Below, piece by piece: positions 1 to 10,250 of a stretch of 64,000 nucleotides of DNA. The stretch comes from Pseudomonas sp. MF4836 (GTDB taxonomy: Bacteria; Pseudomonadota; Gammaproteobacteria; Pseudomonadales; Pseudomonadaceae). The stretch's first letter is position 1. Every line of letters begins with the position of its first letter. The stretch spans positions 62,001 to 126,000 of the forward strand of contig NZ_MVOL01000001.1 in NCBI RefSeq assembly GCF_002018875.1, given 5' to 3'. The notes beneath the pieces are model-generated. The model was given only the letters and a program-made list of their open reading frames with translations, ran no database searches and was not told where the DNA came from. A program made the translations under genes and the position numbers.

Positions 1-2
1 AC

Positions 3-770
3 ATGAACCTGCACAACAAAATCCTGGTGGTCACCGGCGCCGCTTCCGGCATCGGTGCCGAGCTGGCGCGCCTGGCGCAGTTCCAGGGGGCGACGGTGAT
101 CGGCATCGATCGCCATGAACCGCAACTGACCCTGGACGGTTTCTTCCAGGCCGATCTCGGTGACCCGGCGAGCATCGACGCCCTGGTGGCGCAGTTGCCG
201 CAACGCATCGATGCCCTGTGCAATGTCGCCGGGGTGCCCGGCACGTCGCCGGTGCAGGCGGTGGCCCAGGTCAACTACCTGGGCCTGCGCCACCTCAGCC
301 AGGGGCTGCTGCCACGCATGAGCCCGGGGGGCAGCATCGTCAACGTGGCCTCGATCCTCGGGGCGCAATGGCCCGAGCGCCTGGCGCTGCACAAGGCCCT
401 GGCCGCCACCGAGTCCTACAGCGCCGGGCAGCAATGGCTGGCGGCCAACCCGGTGCCACAGGGCAGTTGCTACCAGTACTTCAAGGAGGCGCTGATTGTC
501 TGGAGCTTCCTGCAATCCCAGAGCTGGTTTCGCGAGCATTCGGTACGGGTCAACTGCGTGGCACCGGGGCCGGTGCTGACGCCGATCCTTGGTGATTTCG
601 TGAGCATGCTCGGCGAGGAACGGGTGGCCCGCGACAGCGTGCGCATGAAGCGCCCGGCCCTGGCCGATGAGGTGGCGGCGGTGATTGCCTTTCTCTGCTC
701 GGACGCGGCGCGCTGGGTCAACGGGGTCAACCTGCCGGTGGATGGCGGGCTCGCGGCGACCTACGTGTAA
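3..770 (+). CDS. calA: SDR oxidoreductase, coniferyl-alcohol dehydrogenase-like
   Basis: Predicted NAD-dependent short-chain dehydrogenase of 255 residues. It resembles Pseudomonas coniferyl-alcohol dehydrogenase, which oxidises coniferyl alcohol to coniferyl aldehyde. Seen: the Rossmann motif TGAASGIG at residues 11-18, an Asp in GIDR (about residue 36) that favours NAD over NADP, the CNVAG strand motif near 73-77, a catalytic-type Ser near 117, and the YxxxK pair Y157/K161. Full family length. The ATG is two bases from the window edge, so its ribosome site is barely visible. It lies just upstream of an outer-membrane channel gene in the same direction. The link to lignin alcohols fits the ferulate and vanillate genes further on, but the exact substrate is inferred from resemblance; a 3-alpha-hydroxysteroid or other alcohol dehydrogenase is possible. 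Confidence 0.75.
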   Translation: MNLHNKILVVTGAASGIGAELARLAQFQGATVIGIDRHEPQLTLDGFFQADLGDPASIDALVAQLPQRIDALCNVAGVPGTSPVQAVAQVNYLGLRHLSQGLLPRMSPGGSIVNVASILGAQWPERLALHKALAATESYSAGQQWLAANPVPQGSCYQYFKEALIVWSFLQSQSWFREHSVRVNCVAPGPVLTPILGDFVSMLGEERVARDSVRMKRPALADEVAAVIAFLCSDAARWVNGVNLPVDGGLAATYV

Positions 771-789
771 CCCCAGCCGATGCCATAAA

Positions 790-806
790 CCCCGGCCCTG
801 CCGGGG
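790..806 (+). other. Intercistronic GC hairpin
   Basis: Seven-base inverted repeat CCCCGGC/GCCGGGG with a 3-nt loop between the SDR gene and the channel gene. There is no T-run after it, so it is more likely an mRNA-processing or stability hairpin, or a weak terminator, than a strong intrinsic terminator. Confidence 0.4.
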
Positions 807-812
807 GTCTTG

Positions 813-828
813 AACAACAACAAAAATA
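813..828 (+). promoter_or_regulatory. Crc/Hfq catabolite-activity (CA) motif before the channel gene
   Basis: Reads AACAACAACAAAAATA and contains exact AANAANAA matches. It ends just before the AGGA ribosome site (830-833) of the gene starting at 842. This is where Hfq with Crc binds mRNA in Pseudomonas to block translation while preferred carbon sources are present. Binding is inferred from motif and position. Confidence 0.65.
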
Positions 829-841
829 CAGGACTAACAAG

Positions 842-1789
842 ATGCCCAAGCCATTCTTGCGGACCCTTGCGGCCGCGATATGTGTCGCGCTGTGCAGCAG
901 CGCCTACGCCTACGACCTGCCCGGGTTGAACCTGGGCAGTACCAGCTTCTACGACGGCTCGCCGGTGCCGGCGGGGCCCGGCTGGTACCTGGAGGAGTAC
1001 CTGAGCTATTCCCGGGCCACTCGCTTCAACGACGCCAACGGCAACAAGCTGCCCCTGCCCAGGCAGCAACTGGAGGTGGTGGCCCCGACCACCCAGATCA
1101 TCTACGTCGGCCAGCCCCTGGCCAATGGCGCGATGCCGGGCTTTACCCTGATCAATACCTCCCTGGCTCATGTCGACGTCGACGATGGCTTGAACAACGC
1201 CGCCTTGAGTGCCCGCGCCGGTTTTGGCGACCTGATCCTCGGCGCCTTTGTGCAACTGCCCACCCTGACCCGCGCCGACGGCAGCCCGTGGCTGACCCAG
1301 CGGATCGAGGCCGATGTCTCGGTGCCGGTGGGCGCCTACGACCGCAACCGTTCGATCAACCCCGGCAGCAACTTCTGGTCGTTCAACCCGTATTACGCCG
1401 CCACCTACTGGTTCACCCCGCGCTGGTCGGCCAGCGGTCGCTTCATGTACCTGTGGAACGGCAAGAATCACGACCCGCAAGCCGGTTTCGGCGACGTTTC
1501 CGACACCCAGGCCGGTCAGGCCCTGCACGCCAACCTGACCCTGCAATACGCCTTCAGCGAACAGTTCAGCGCCGGGCTCAACGGCTACTGGCTCAAGCAA
1601 TTCACCGACACCCAAGTCGACGGCCACGCCGTCAGCGGCCGTCGGGAAAAGGTCTGGGCCATCGGCCCGGGCGTGCTCTATGCCTTCAATAAAGAGAACG
1701 TGCTGTCGGTCAACGCCTACTTCGAGCAACAGGCCGAGAACCGCACCGAGGGCAACAAGCTGGTGTTTAACCTGTTGCACAAGTTCTAG
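842..1789 (+). CDS. MetA-pathway-of-phenol-degradation family outer-membrane channel
   Basis: Protein of 315 residues with a clear signal peptide (about residues 1-23, cleavage after AYA), followed by alternating aromatic/polar strands typical of an outer-membrane beta barrel, ending in an aromatic C-terminal residue (LLHKF). It resembles the phenol MetA degradation family (SphA-like), which sits beside aromatic catabolic genes and probably lets hydrophobic aromatics enter. The start is supported by AGGA eight bases upstream and by the signal peptide. An A-rich Crc/Hfq motif abuts the ribosome site, as for several other transporter genes here. Substrate unknown; the neighbouring SDR suggests phenylpropanoid alcohols. 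Confidence 0.7.
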   Translation: MPKPFLRTLAAAICVALCSSAYAYDLPGLNLGSTSFYDGSPVPAGPGWYLEEYLSYSRATRFNDANGNKLPLPRQQLEVVAPTTQIIYVGQPLANGAMPGFTLINTSLAHVDVDDGLNNAALSARAGFGDLILGAFVQLPTLTRADGSPWLTQRIEADVSVPVGAYDRNRSINPGSNFWSFNPYYAATYWFTPRWSASGRFMYLWNGKNHDPQAGFGDVSDTQAGQALHANLTLQYAFSEQFSAGLNGYWLKQFTDTQVDGHAVSGRREKVWAIGPGVLYAFNKENVLSVNAYFEQQAENRTEGNKLVFNLLHKF

Positions 1790-2053
1790 CGGGGAGGGCG
1801 GTTGGGTGGTGCCGGGCGAGGGGCGGCCCGGCGCCATGTGGGGCGGGAGCTGCCACCGCTGTCAGCTTGATAGCGGGTGGGGAAAGGGCGCAGTAGGGCA
1901 GGTTTTTGATGGGGGAATCGTTGAAATCAAAGTGCCGCTACTTTAGGGTCTGCAACCTGAACGGTCGGGCCTGATACAAGGGCCAAAAAGGGACGTTGAT
2001 CGTCATTGCCGATCGCTAGATAAACAGTCAGCTTTCACGAATAAGGATGGTTC
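1790..2053. other. Intergenic region, no gene seen
   Basis: Only a GC-rich inverted repeat (GCCGGGC 1811-1817 with GCCCGGC 1826-1832) without a T-tract was found. The rest presumably holds the promoter of the DUF3592 gene; no convincing -35/-10 pair is claimed. Confidence 0.4.
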
Positions 2054-2539
2054 ATGTACTACCCCCGCGAAGCCGAAAAAGATCATCTCTACAATCGGGT
2101 CATCCTCCTCACGATTGCCTGCTGCGTGCTGCTGGCATTCGCCTTCATGGCCCGAGGGTCAGGTGTGATCTACGGTGCCATTCATCTAAGCCCTACCGAG
2201 GCGGTGGGCACAGTCGCCCAGATTGAGCGATTCGAGAAAAACAGCCGCTTCGCCACCATTCATTACACCTACACCGACCATGACGGCCAGGTTCACGAAA
2301 ACAGCTACTTCGATGCTTATTACGATGAGCACCCTGCATACGACGTCGGTGGCCCCATTGATATCCAGTATTCGGCCTGGTTTCCGTCGGTAAGCAGCCT
2401 GTCCTCTGCACTGCATACCTACCGCATGAGCTTTTACATCATGGCCACTGCATTGCTGTTGGTGCTGCTGTTTCTGGGGATCTCGGCATGGACGATCAAT
2501 CGGATTGCCTCGATGAAGGCCGAAGATCGGGTGTATTGA
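2054..2539 (+). CDS. DUF3592 small membrane protein
   Basis: Hypothetical protein of 161 residues. It has two predicted transmembrane helices (about 17-37 and 125-147) flanking a soluble part of about 80 residues. The middle part (TVAQIERFEKNSRFATIHYTY onward, with GGPIDIQYS) resembles the DUF3592 domain of small beta-rich envelope proteins. Start supported by AAGGA in front of the ATG. It stands alone and nothing in the context assigns a role. A 12-bp-stem hairpin follows it. Confidence 0.6.
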   Translation: MYYPREAEKDHLYNRVILLTIACCVLLAFAFMARGSGVIYGAIHLSPTEAVGTVAQIERFEKNSRFATIHYTYTDHDGQVHENSYFDAYYDEHPAYDVGGPIDIQYSAWFPSVSSLSSALHTYRMSFYIMATALLLVLLFLGISAWTINRIASMKAEDRVY

Positions 2540-2551
2540 ACGTCAGTGTCT

Positions 2552-2586
2552 GTAGCTGCTGCCTCGCCAAGCTCGGCAGCGGCTAC
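2552..2586. repeat. REP-like hairpin after the DUF3592 gene
   Basis: Arms GTAGCTGCTGCC (2552-2563) and GGCAGCGGCTAC (2575-2586) pair over 12 bases with one G-T pair and an 11-nt loop. The GTAGCNGCTGCC core is the type seen in Pseudomonas intergenic palindromes. No T-run follows. Confidence 0.45.
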
Positions 2587-2775
2587 GGGATTTGTGTTTT
2601 TGCGCGCTCCTGTCGCTGGCTGTTACTCAGGCACTTTCCTGCCCACTTATGGGCCGCTCGCTGGGCCATTTGGTAGCAAATCTCCCGTCTTCTGGGTATC
2701 CCGTCAGGGCCGTCGCGCCCGGCCAACGGGTCTAAACCATTGCAAATCAGTCACTTGAATGTTTTCAGGGCAACC

Positions 2776-2791
2776 TGGCACGGCTTCTGCA
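2776..2791 (+). promoter_or_regulatory. Putative sigma-54 (-24/-12) promoter of the gntR-ABC operon
   Basis: TGGCACGGCTTCTGCA matches TGGCACG-N4-TTGCA at all but one conserved position. GG (2777-2778) and GC (2789-2790) are separated by exactly 10 bases as RpoN requires. It lies 50 bp before the GntR start codon. Sigma-54 control is common for nitrogen-source uptake in Pseudomonas, which suits an amino-acid/polyamine importer. No enhancer-binding site was identified. Confidence 0.6.
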
Positions 2792-2840
2792 TTTTTGAAT
2801 TTATGGATAATTGGATACAAAAATACAAAAGGTGCCCGCC

Positions 2841-3509
2841 ATGCAATTCGCTCCCGCTTACGTTGAACGTCAGCCCCTGACCGCCGAGGAGGAGGCTTAC
2901 AACTTTCTGCTCGAAGCGATCTGCTGCGGCCGTTACTGCAAGGGCGATCGGCTGATTGCCGAGGATATTGCCGGTGAAATCGGCATGAGCCGGATGCCGG
3001 TGCGTGAAGCCTTTCGCCGCCTCGATGCCCAGGGCCTGGTGACGTTGCGGCCCAACCGGGGAGCGATCGTCAGTGGCCTGGATATCGCCGAGCTGCACGA
3101 AGTGTTCGAGATGCGCAGCGCCCTGGAGGGGCTGGCCGTGCGGGTGGCGGTGGCCCATATCGGCGAGCGCCAGCTGGCGGCCCTGGAGCGGCTGCTCGAC
3201 GAGATGGATGACTACCGCGACGAGAGCGCGCAATGGGTCAGCCGCCACCGCAAATTCCATGAATACCTGTGCAGCCTCAGCGGTCGGCCTCGGCTGCTCA
3301 AGCAGATCTCGGCCCTGTATTTGCTGATCGAGGCGCCCATGCGCCTGTGGCTGCAACATGTCGATAAACCCCTGAGCGCGCGCCAGGAGCACGCGGTGAT
3401 CCTCGACGCGATTCGTGCCGGCGATGCCGATCAGGCCGAGGCCGTGGTGCGCGAGCACATCGAAGGCACGGTCCCCGAGCTGATCAAGTTTCTGCAAGCC
3501 GAAAAATAA
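2841..3509 (+). CDS. GntR-family (FCD/FadR type) transcriptional regulator
   Basis: Regulator of 222 residues. N-terminal winged helix-turn-helix (about residues 18-75, including LIAEDIAGEIGMSRMPVREAFRRL) followed by an all-helical FCD ligand-binding domain (FEMRSALEGLAVRVAV onward). The ATG at 2841 is preferred (AGGTG at -8). An in-frame TTG at 2811 would add ten residues but lies in the likely promoter/operator. It is the first gene before an ABC importer and a gamma-glutamyltransferase-like enzyme, and probably controls them and itself. FCD regulators usually sense small carboxylates or amino acids; the ligand here is unknown. Confidence 0.85.
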   Translation: MQFAPAYVERQPLTAEEEAYNFLLEAICCGRYCKGDRLIAEDIAGEIGMSRMPVREAFRRLDAQGLVTLRPNRGAIVSGLDIAELHEVFEMRSALEGLAVRVAVAHIGERQLAALERLLDEMDDYRDESAQWVSRHRKFHEYLCSLSGRPRLLKQISALYLLIEAPMRLWLQHVDKPLSARQEHAVILDAIRAGDADQAEAVVREHIEGTVPELIKFLQAEK

Positions 3510-3590
3510 GCCAAGAAGCGGGCTCCGAGCCCGACCCTGTTGTGACTTTGAGTACTGCCCCCGTTACTAACCGAACTGGAGTGTCTGGTC

Positions 3591-4397
3591 ATGCACAAAA
3601 CAAGCGCCTTGCTTGCCGCGGTATCCCTTGGACTTTGTGCACAGTGGGCGCTCGCCGCGCCCGTGGTGCCGGAGCGATTGCAAAAGGTCGACAAGTTGAC
3701 CTATTGCTCGGGCATGGATTCGCCACCCCTGGTGTCGTTCGACGAGGCGCAGAAGCCCAAGGGCCTGACCGTGGACCTGGGCCTGGAGATCGCCAAGCGC
3801 CTGGGCAACAAGCAGGTGCAGTGGCGGGTGATTCCGTTCTCCGGGCTGCTGCCGGCGTTGCTGGCCCAGCAGTGCGACATGATCGTCGACCAGTTGTTCG
3901 ACAAGCCCGAGCGCCGCGAGGTGATCGACATCGTCAACTACATGTATTCCAGCCAGTCGGTGGTGGTGCCCAAGGGCAATCCCAAAGGCATCCGGACCCT
4001 GGACGCGCTGTCCACGCACAAGGTGGCGGTGCTCAACGGCTCGACCATCAAGACCCTGCTCGACGCACACAACGAGACCCTGACCAAGGCCGGCAAGCCG
4101 CCCATGAAGCTGGTGGTCTACAACACCGACACCGATGCCTTCCAGGCCTTGCGCATCAGCCAGGTCGACGCCTACGGCACCACCGTGGAAACCGCCGGCT
4201 ACTACGCGGCCATGGCCCCGGATCTGTTCGAGGAAGGGGTGCCGGCCTTCAGCCGGATTCTCACCGGGCTGGGTATTCGCAAGGATGACCCGCAACTGAC
4301 GGCGGCGGTGCAGCACGTCATCAGTGACATGCGCAGCGACGGCAGCTACAGCCAACTGCTGGCCAAATGGCATGTGGCCAGCGACCAACTCGACTGA
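3591..4397 (+). CDS. ABC transporter periplasmic binding protein, polar amino-acid type
   Basis: Solute-binding protein of 268 residues. Signal peptide of about 22 residues ending QWALA, then a type-II periplasmic binding fold: the opening KLTYCSGMDSPPLVSFDE, the KGLTVDLGLEIAKRLG segment and FSGLLPALLAQQCDMIV are characteristic of the family 3 amino-acid receptors. It presents the substrate to the permease and ATPase encoded next, with short spacings suggesting one operon. A second, unrelated binding protein follows the ATPase, so this importer may accept two substrate classes or one binding protein may have been recruited. Confidence 0.85.
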   Translation: MHKTSALLAAVSLGLCAQWALAAPVVPERLQKVDKLTYCSGMDSPPLVSFDEAQKPKGLTVDLGLEIAKRLGNKQVQWRVIPFSGLLPALLAQQCDMIVDQLFDKPERREVIDIVNYMYSSQSVVVPKGNPKGIRTLDALSTHKVAVLNGSTIKTLLDAHNETLTKAGKPPMKLVVYNTDTDAFQALRISQVDAYGTTVETAGYYAAMAPDLFEEGVPAFSRILTGLGIRKDDPQLTAAVQHVISDMRSDGSYSQLLAKWHVASDQLD

Positions 4398-4409
4398 GGC
4401 GTGCCCCTG

Positions 4410-5183
4410 ATGAACTTCAATTGGGATGTGTTCTGGCAGTACCTGTTGCAGCCCAGCGGGGTATACCTCACCGGGCTCTGGCTGACCTGCCTGATCAGTG
4501 TGCTGGCGATGTTGATGGGCTGTGCGCTGGGGCTGGTGGCGGCGCTGATGCGCCTGTCGCGCAACCCCCTGCTGCATCTGCCGGTGCGTTTTTACGTGTG
4601 GTTGATGCGCGGCACGCCGCTGCTGGTGCAGATCGTCTTTCTCTACACCGCCCTGGCGGCGGGAGGGATTTTCCGCTTCGAAGACCTGGAGCTGTTCGGG
4701 CTGGTGGTGCCGGGCAATATCCAGGCGGCGATCATCGCCCTGGGCCTGAATGAAGGCGCCTACATGTCCGAGATCATCCGGGCCGGGATCGGCGCGGTGG
4801 ACAAGGGCCAGTACGAGGCCGGGCGTTCCCTGGGCATGACCTTCGGCAAGCTGATGCGGCGCATCGTGCTGCCCCAGGCCTTCCGCGTGATCGTTCCGCC
4901 CCTGGGCAACGAATTCAACGTGATGCTCAAGAACACCACCCTGGTCAGCGTGATCGGCGTGCAGGAGCTGCTGCTGAGTACGCAGATGGTGACCTCGGCC
5001 ACCTTCCGCGTCTTCGAGTTGTACCTGGTGGTGGCGATCTACTTCCTGATGCTCACCACCTTGTGGGGCTTCTTCCAGCGCTGGCTGGAACAACGCTTCG
5101 GCCAGTCGGACCGGCCCACGCCGCCGCCTGCCAGCAGCCGCATGTTCGGCCGCCACACCCTGAAACTGCTGCGGGGACGCTAA
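4410..5183 (+). CDS. ABC transporter permease, polar amino-acid family
   Basis: Inner-membrane permease of 257 residues with about five transmembrane segments. The cytoplasmic coupling (EAA) loop is clear: [20 protein letters not shown], followed by [31 protein letters not shown] is typical of HisM/GlnP-type permeases. The ATG at 4410 is chosen because GAGG at 4396-4399 is about ten bases away. The in-frame GTG at 4401 is too close to it. Only one permease is present, so a homodimer is likely. The downstream ATPase starts two bases after its stop. Confidence 0.85.
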   Translation: MNFNWDVFWQYLLQPSGVYLTGLWLTCLISVLAMLMGCALGLVAALMRLSRNPLLHLPVRFYVWLMRGTPLLVQIVFLYTALAAGGIFRFEDLELFGLVVPGNIQAAIIALGLNEGAYMSEIIRAGIGAVDKGQYEAGRSLGMTFGKLMRRIVLPQAFRVIVPPLGNEFNVMLKNTTLVSVIGVQELLLSTQMVTSATFRVFELYLVVAIYFLMLTTLWGFFQRWLEQRFGQSDRPTPPPASSRMFGRHTLKLLRGR

Positions 5184-5185
5184 GC

Positions 5186-7077
<1,892 letters not shown>

Positions 7078-7094
7078 ATTGACGAGTGTTTGCC

Positions 7095-8705
7095 ATGTTG
7101 AAATTTTCTGCCCACGAGTACCCCTATCCGTCCCAGCGCCAGAGCGTGTTCGCTCGCCGGGGCATGGTTGCCGCCTCGCAACCCCTGGCGGCCGAGGCCG
7201 GGATCGAGATCATGCGCCAGGGCGGCAATGCCATCGACGCCGCGATTGCCACGGCCGCGGCCCTGACCGTGGTCGAACCCACCGGTTGCGGCCTGGGGGG
7301 CGATGCCTTTGCCCTGGTCTGGACCCAGGGCCAGTTGCATGGCTTGAACGCCAACGGCCACGCCCCGGCGGCCCTGAGCATCGAGGCGGTGCAAGCCGCC
7401 GGCCATCAGCAGATGCCGCTCTACGGTTGGGAACCGGTCACCGTCCCCGGTTGCCCCTCGGCCTGGGCCGAGCTGTCGCGGCGCTTTGGCAAATTGCCGT
7501 TTGCCGACCTGCTGCAACCGGCCATCAGCCTGGCACGGGACGGCTTCCCGCTGTCGCCGGTGGTCGCCCATCAATGGCAGATCGCCCTGGATGAATTCAG
7601 CCCCCACCGCAGCGCGTTGCTGGAACCCTGGTTCGACACCTTCCTGATCGACGGCCGCGCGCCCAGGGCCGGCGAACTGTTCCGCAACCCGGCCCAGGCC
7701 CGGACCCTGGAAGAACTGGCGACCAGCGCTTGCGAAAGCCTGTATCGCGGGCCGCTGGCCCAGCGCATGGATGCCCATTCCCGCGCCACCGGCGGCTACC
7801 TGCGGGCCACTGACCTGGCTGACTACCGGGCGCAGTGGGTCGAGCCGATCCACATCAATTACCGTGGGGTCGACGTCTGGGAAATCCCCCCCAGCGGCCA
7901 GGGCCTGGTGGCGCTGATGGCGCTGAAGATCCTTGAAGGCTTCGACTTCGATCACCGCGACAGCCAACAGACCTGGCATCGCCAACTGGAGGCGATGAAG
8001 CTCGCCTACAGTGACGGCCTGCACTACATCACCGATCCGCAGCATATGCGCGTGGCCGTGGCCGACCTGCTGAGCGATGCCTACAGCGCCCGGCGCCGCG
8101 AGCAGATCGGCGAACAGGCGCAGCCCCCCAAGCCCGGCGACCCCCATGCCAGCGGCACGGTGTACCTGGCCACGGCTGACGCCGAGGGCAATATGGTGTC
8201 GTTTATCCAGAGCAACTATCACGGCTTCGGCTCCGGCGTGGTGCTGCCCGACAGTGGCATCGCCTTGCAGAATCGCGGCCAGGAATTCAGCCTCGACCCG
8301 AGCCACGCCAATTGCCTGGCCCCGGGCAAAAAGACCTTCCACACCATCATTCCCGGCTTTCTCAGCCAGGGCGGCGAGGCCCTCGGGCCGTTTGGGGTCA
8401 TGGGCGGCTACATGCAGCCCCAGGGCCATGTGCAAATGGTCATGAACCTGGTGGATTTCGGCCTCAACCCGCAAGCCGCGCTGGATGCCCCGCGCTGGCA
8501 ATGGCTGGGGGAGATGAAAGTCGGCATCGAGCAGGGCGCCTCCCGCGACCTGGCCAACGCCCTGGCCCGCCGCGGGCACCAGGTGGAAATCGCCAGCGAC
8601 CTGACCGACTACGGCCGCGGCCAGATCATCCTGCGCGACCCGGACAGCGGCGTGCTCTGTGGCGGCACCGAACCGCGTGCGGATTCCCATATTGCGGTGT
8701 GGTAA
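7095..8705 (+). CDS. Gamma-glutamyltransferase family Ntn hydrolase, without signal peptide
   Basis: Enzyme of 536 residues with the GGT fold: RRGMVAASQPLAAEAGIEIM, GGNAIDAAIATAAALTVVEP and GLGGDAF at the N-terminus. The autoprocessing site is seen at SGTVYLATAD, where Thr355 would be the new N-terminal nucleophile of the small subunit. The catalytic small-subunit region and FGVMGGYMQPQGHVQ follow. There is no secretion signal, unlike the periplasmic Ggt, so it probably acts in the cytoplasm (YwrD-like) on imported gamma-glutamyl compounds. Start ATG 7095 with GACGAG eight bases upstream. Last gene of the gntR-ABC group. Hydrolase versus transferase activity cannot be told from sequence. Confidence 0.85.
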   Translation: MLKFSAHEYPYPSQRQSVFARRGMVAASQPLAAEAGIEIMRQGGNAIDAAIATAAALTVVEPTGCGLGGDAFALVWTQGQLHGLNANGHAPAALSIEAVQAAGHQQMPLYGWEPVTVPGCPSAWAELSRRFGKLPFADLLQPAISLARDGFPLSPVVAHQWQIALDEFSPHRSALLEPWFDTFLIDGRAPRAGELFRNPAQARTLEELATSACESLYRGPLAQRMDAHSRATGGYLRATDLADYRAQWVEPIHINYRGVDVWEIPPSGQGLVALMALKILEGFDFDHRDSQQTWHRQLEAMKLAYSDGLHYITDPQHMRVAVADLLSDAYSARRREQIGEQAQPPKPGDPHASGTVYLATADAEGNMVSFIQSNYHGFGSGVVLPDSGIALQNRGQEFSLDPSHANCLAPGKKTFHTIIPGFLSQGGEALGPFGVMGGYMQPQGHVQMVMNLVDFGLNPQAALDAPRWQWLGEMKVGIEQGASRDLANALARRGHQVEIASDLTDYGRGQIILRDPDSGVLCGGTEPRADSHIAVW

Positions 8706-8817
8706 TGGGCCCCGGGAGTCGTTTTTCCAGGTGGACCTCCGGCGTGTGAAAGGGACCGCGTCCGAACGCGGCCCAAACCTTTGGCGGCTATAGGGTATTT
8801 CCGGGGTCTGGAGGGAC

Positions 8818-10071
8818 CTAGAAGAGCGGCAGGGTGTAGCTGACGATCAGGCGGTTTTCGTCGATGTCGCGCAGGTAGCTGGAGCGCAGGGCGGCGTTGC
8901 GCCAGAGGATGCCGAGGTTTTTCAGGGGGCCGCCCTGGAAGGTGTAGCCCAGGTCGGTGTCGCGTTCCCATTCCCGGCCTTCGCCGGCGACGGTGGCCGG
9001 GTTGGCGTGGCTGGCGGTGGTGTAGCGGGTGGCGAAGGTCAGGCCGGGCAGGCCCAGGGTGGCGAAGTCGTAGCTGTAGCGCAGTTGCCAGGAGCGTTCG
9101 CCGCGTTCCATGAAGTCGTTGGCCATCATGTAGTTGGTCAGGTAAGCGTCGGTGCCGACCACGTAGGGCATGGCGGTGGCGCCGCTCAGGCCCTGGTAGC
9201 CCAGGCCCAGGCCATGGCTGCCACGGGTGTAGCTGAGCAGGGCATTGAGGGTGCGGTTGTCGACCTTGCCCGCGCCGGCATTGCCGACGTCGGCGCTGAG
9301 GTAGTAGCGCACATCGCTCTTCAGGGTGCCGCCGCCCAGGGGCAGGCTATGGACCAGGCCCAGGTATTGCTGACGGTAGATGTTTTCCAGCTCGCCGTAC
9401 TGATAGCTCAGGGTCAGGTTCTTGCCGATGGCGTAGTCGCCGCCGGCCAGTTTGAAGTCGTCGGCGTCCGGGGTGGCCTTGAAGCGCTTGTTCTTGTTGA
9501 CCAGGGTCAGCACCTGGTTGTGGGAGTAGTCGCGCAGGGTGGTGCGGTTGATGTCCCCCAGGGTGAAGGTCACGTCGTCCAGCTCCCTGCTGGTGAGGAT
9601 GCCGCCCTGAAAGGTCTGGGGCAGGATGCGCCCGGTGCTGGAGGCAATCACCGGGTACTTGAGGATCTGGGTCCCGACCTTGAACTCGGTTTTCGACAGC
9701 TTGACCTTGGCCGCCAAACCGAACTTGCTGTACTGGTCCGGCGCCCGTCCGTCATGCCCCACCGGCAGCAGGCCGGTGCCGCTGCGGTCCGGGCCGGAGT
9801 CGAGCTTGAGGCCGAGCATCCCCAAGGCGTCGACCCCGAAGCCGACAGTGCCCGGGGTGTAGCCGGAGCGAATATCCAGGATAAAACCCTGGGCCCACTC
9901 TTCGCGCCTGGAGATCCCGGCATCCTCGCGAAAGTCGCGATTGAGGTAGAAGTTGCTGGTCTGCAAGGTGCCGTGGCTGTCTTCGATAAAACCTGCGGCG
10001 AAGGCCGCCGGGGACAGCAGGGCGGCAGGCAGCAAGCGGATGCAGAGCATGGTTTTTTTATTGTTGTGCAT
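8818..10071 (-). CDS. OprD-family outer-membrane porin
   Basis: Substrate-specific porin of 417 residues. Signal peptide (cleavage near AFA/AGF), then the OprD opening GFIEDSHGTLQTSNFYLNRD, WAQGFILDIRSGYT, GVDALGMLGLKLDSGPDRSG and RLLPQTFQGG; it ends in LPLF as barrels do. The start MHNNKK is chosen for AGGA upstream and the signal peptide. It lies downstream of the sugar-acid operon on the same strand, with a 179-bp gap that may carry its own promoter. An uptake channel for the same sugar acids is the simplest reading. A Crc/Hfq motif overlaps codons 3-5. Confidence 0.88.
   Translation of the reverse strand: MHNNKKTMLCIRLLPAALLSPAAFAAGFIEDSHGTLQTSNFYLNRDFREDAGISRREEWAQGFILDIRSGYTPGTVGFGVDALGMLGLKLDSGPDRSGTGLLPVGHDGRAPDQYSKFGLAAKVKLSKTEFKVGTQILKYPVIASSTGRILPQTFQGGILTSRELDDVTFTLGDINRTTLRDYSHNQVLTLVNKNKRFKATPDADDFKLAGGDYAIGKNLTLSYQYGELENIYRQQYLGLVHSLPLGGGTLKSDVRYYLSADVGNAGAGKVDNRTLNALLSYTRGSHGLGLGYQGLSGATAMPYVVGTDAYLTNYMMANDFMERGERSWQLRYSYDFATLGLPGLTFATRYTTASHANPATVAGEGREWERDTDLGYTFQGGPLKNLGILWRNAALRSSYLRDIDENRLIVSYTLPLF
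10058..10065 (-). promoter_or_regulatory. CA (Crc/Hfq) motif at the start of the oprD gene
   Basis: Minus-strand AACAATAA, an exact AANAANAA, within codons 3-5 and followed by further adenines. Translation-initiation-region placement is typical of Hfq/Crc targets. Confidence 0.55.
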
Positions 10072-10250
10072 GGTCGGTCCTGTAAGTCTGCGGGCACGGC
10101 GTTGCCGCTCGCGCAAACGGGTGGCGATGATCGGGTGGTTATCTGGAGGGTGGCGGCAGGGTTCGCGAGCCGGCTGGTGGCCGACTCGCCTACCCATGCC
10201 CTAGGGCGGTAAAACCCCGCGCCGGCTTGTGGCCGTGGCGGTCTCGCAGG

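Noticed and set aside
1811..1832. GCCGGGC/GCCCGGC as terminator after the channel gene
   Set aside because: No T-run and weak placement; kept only as a note in the intergenic entry.
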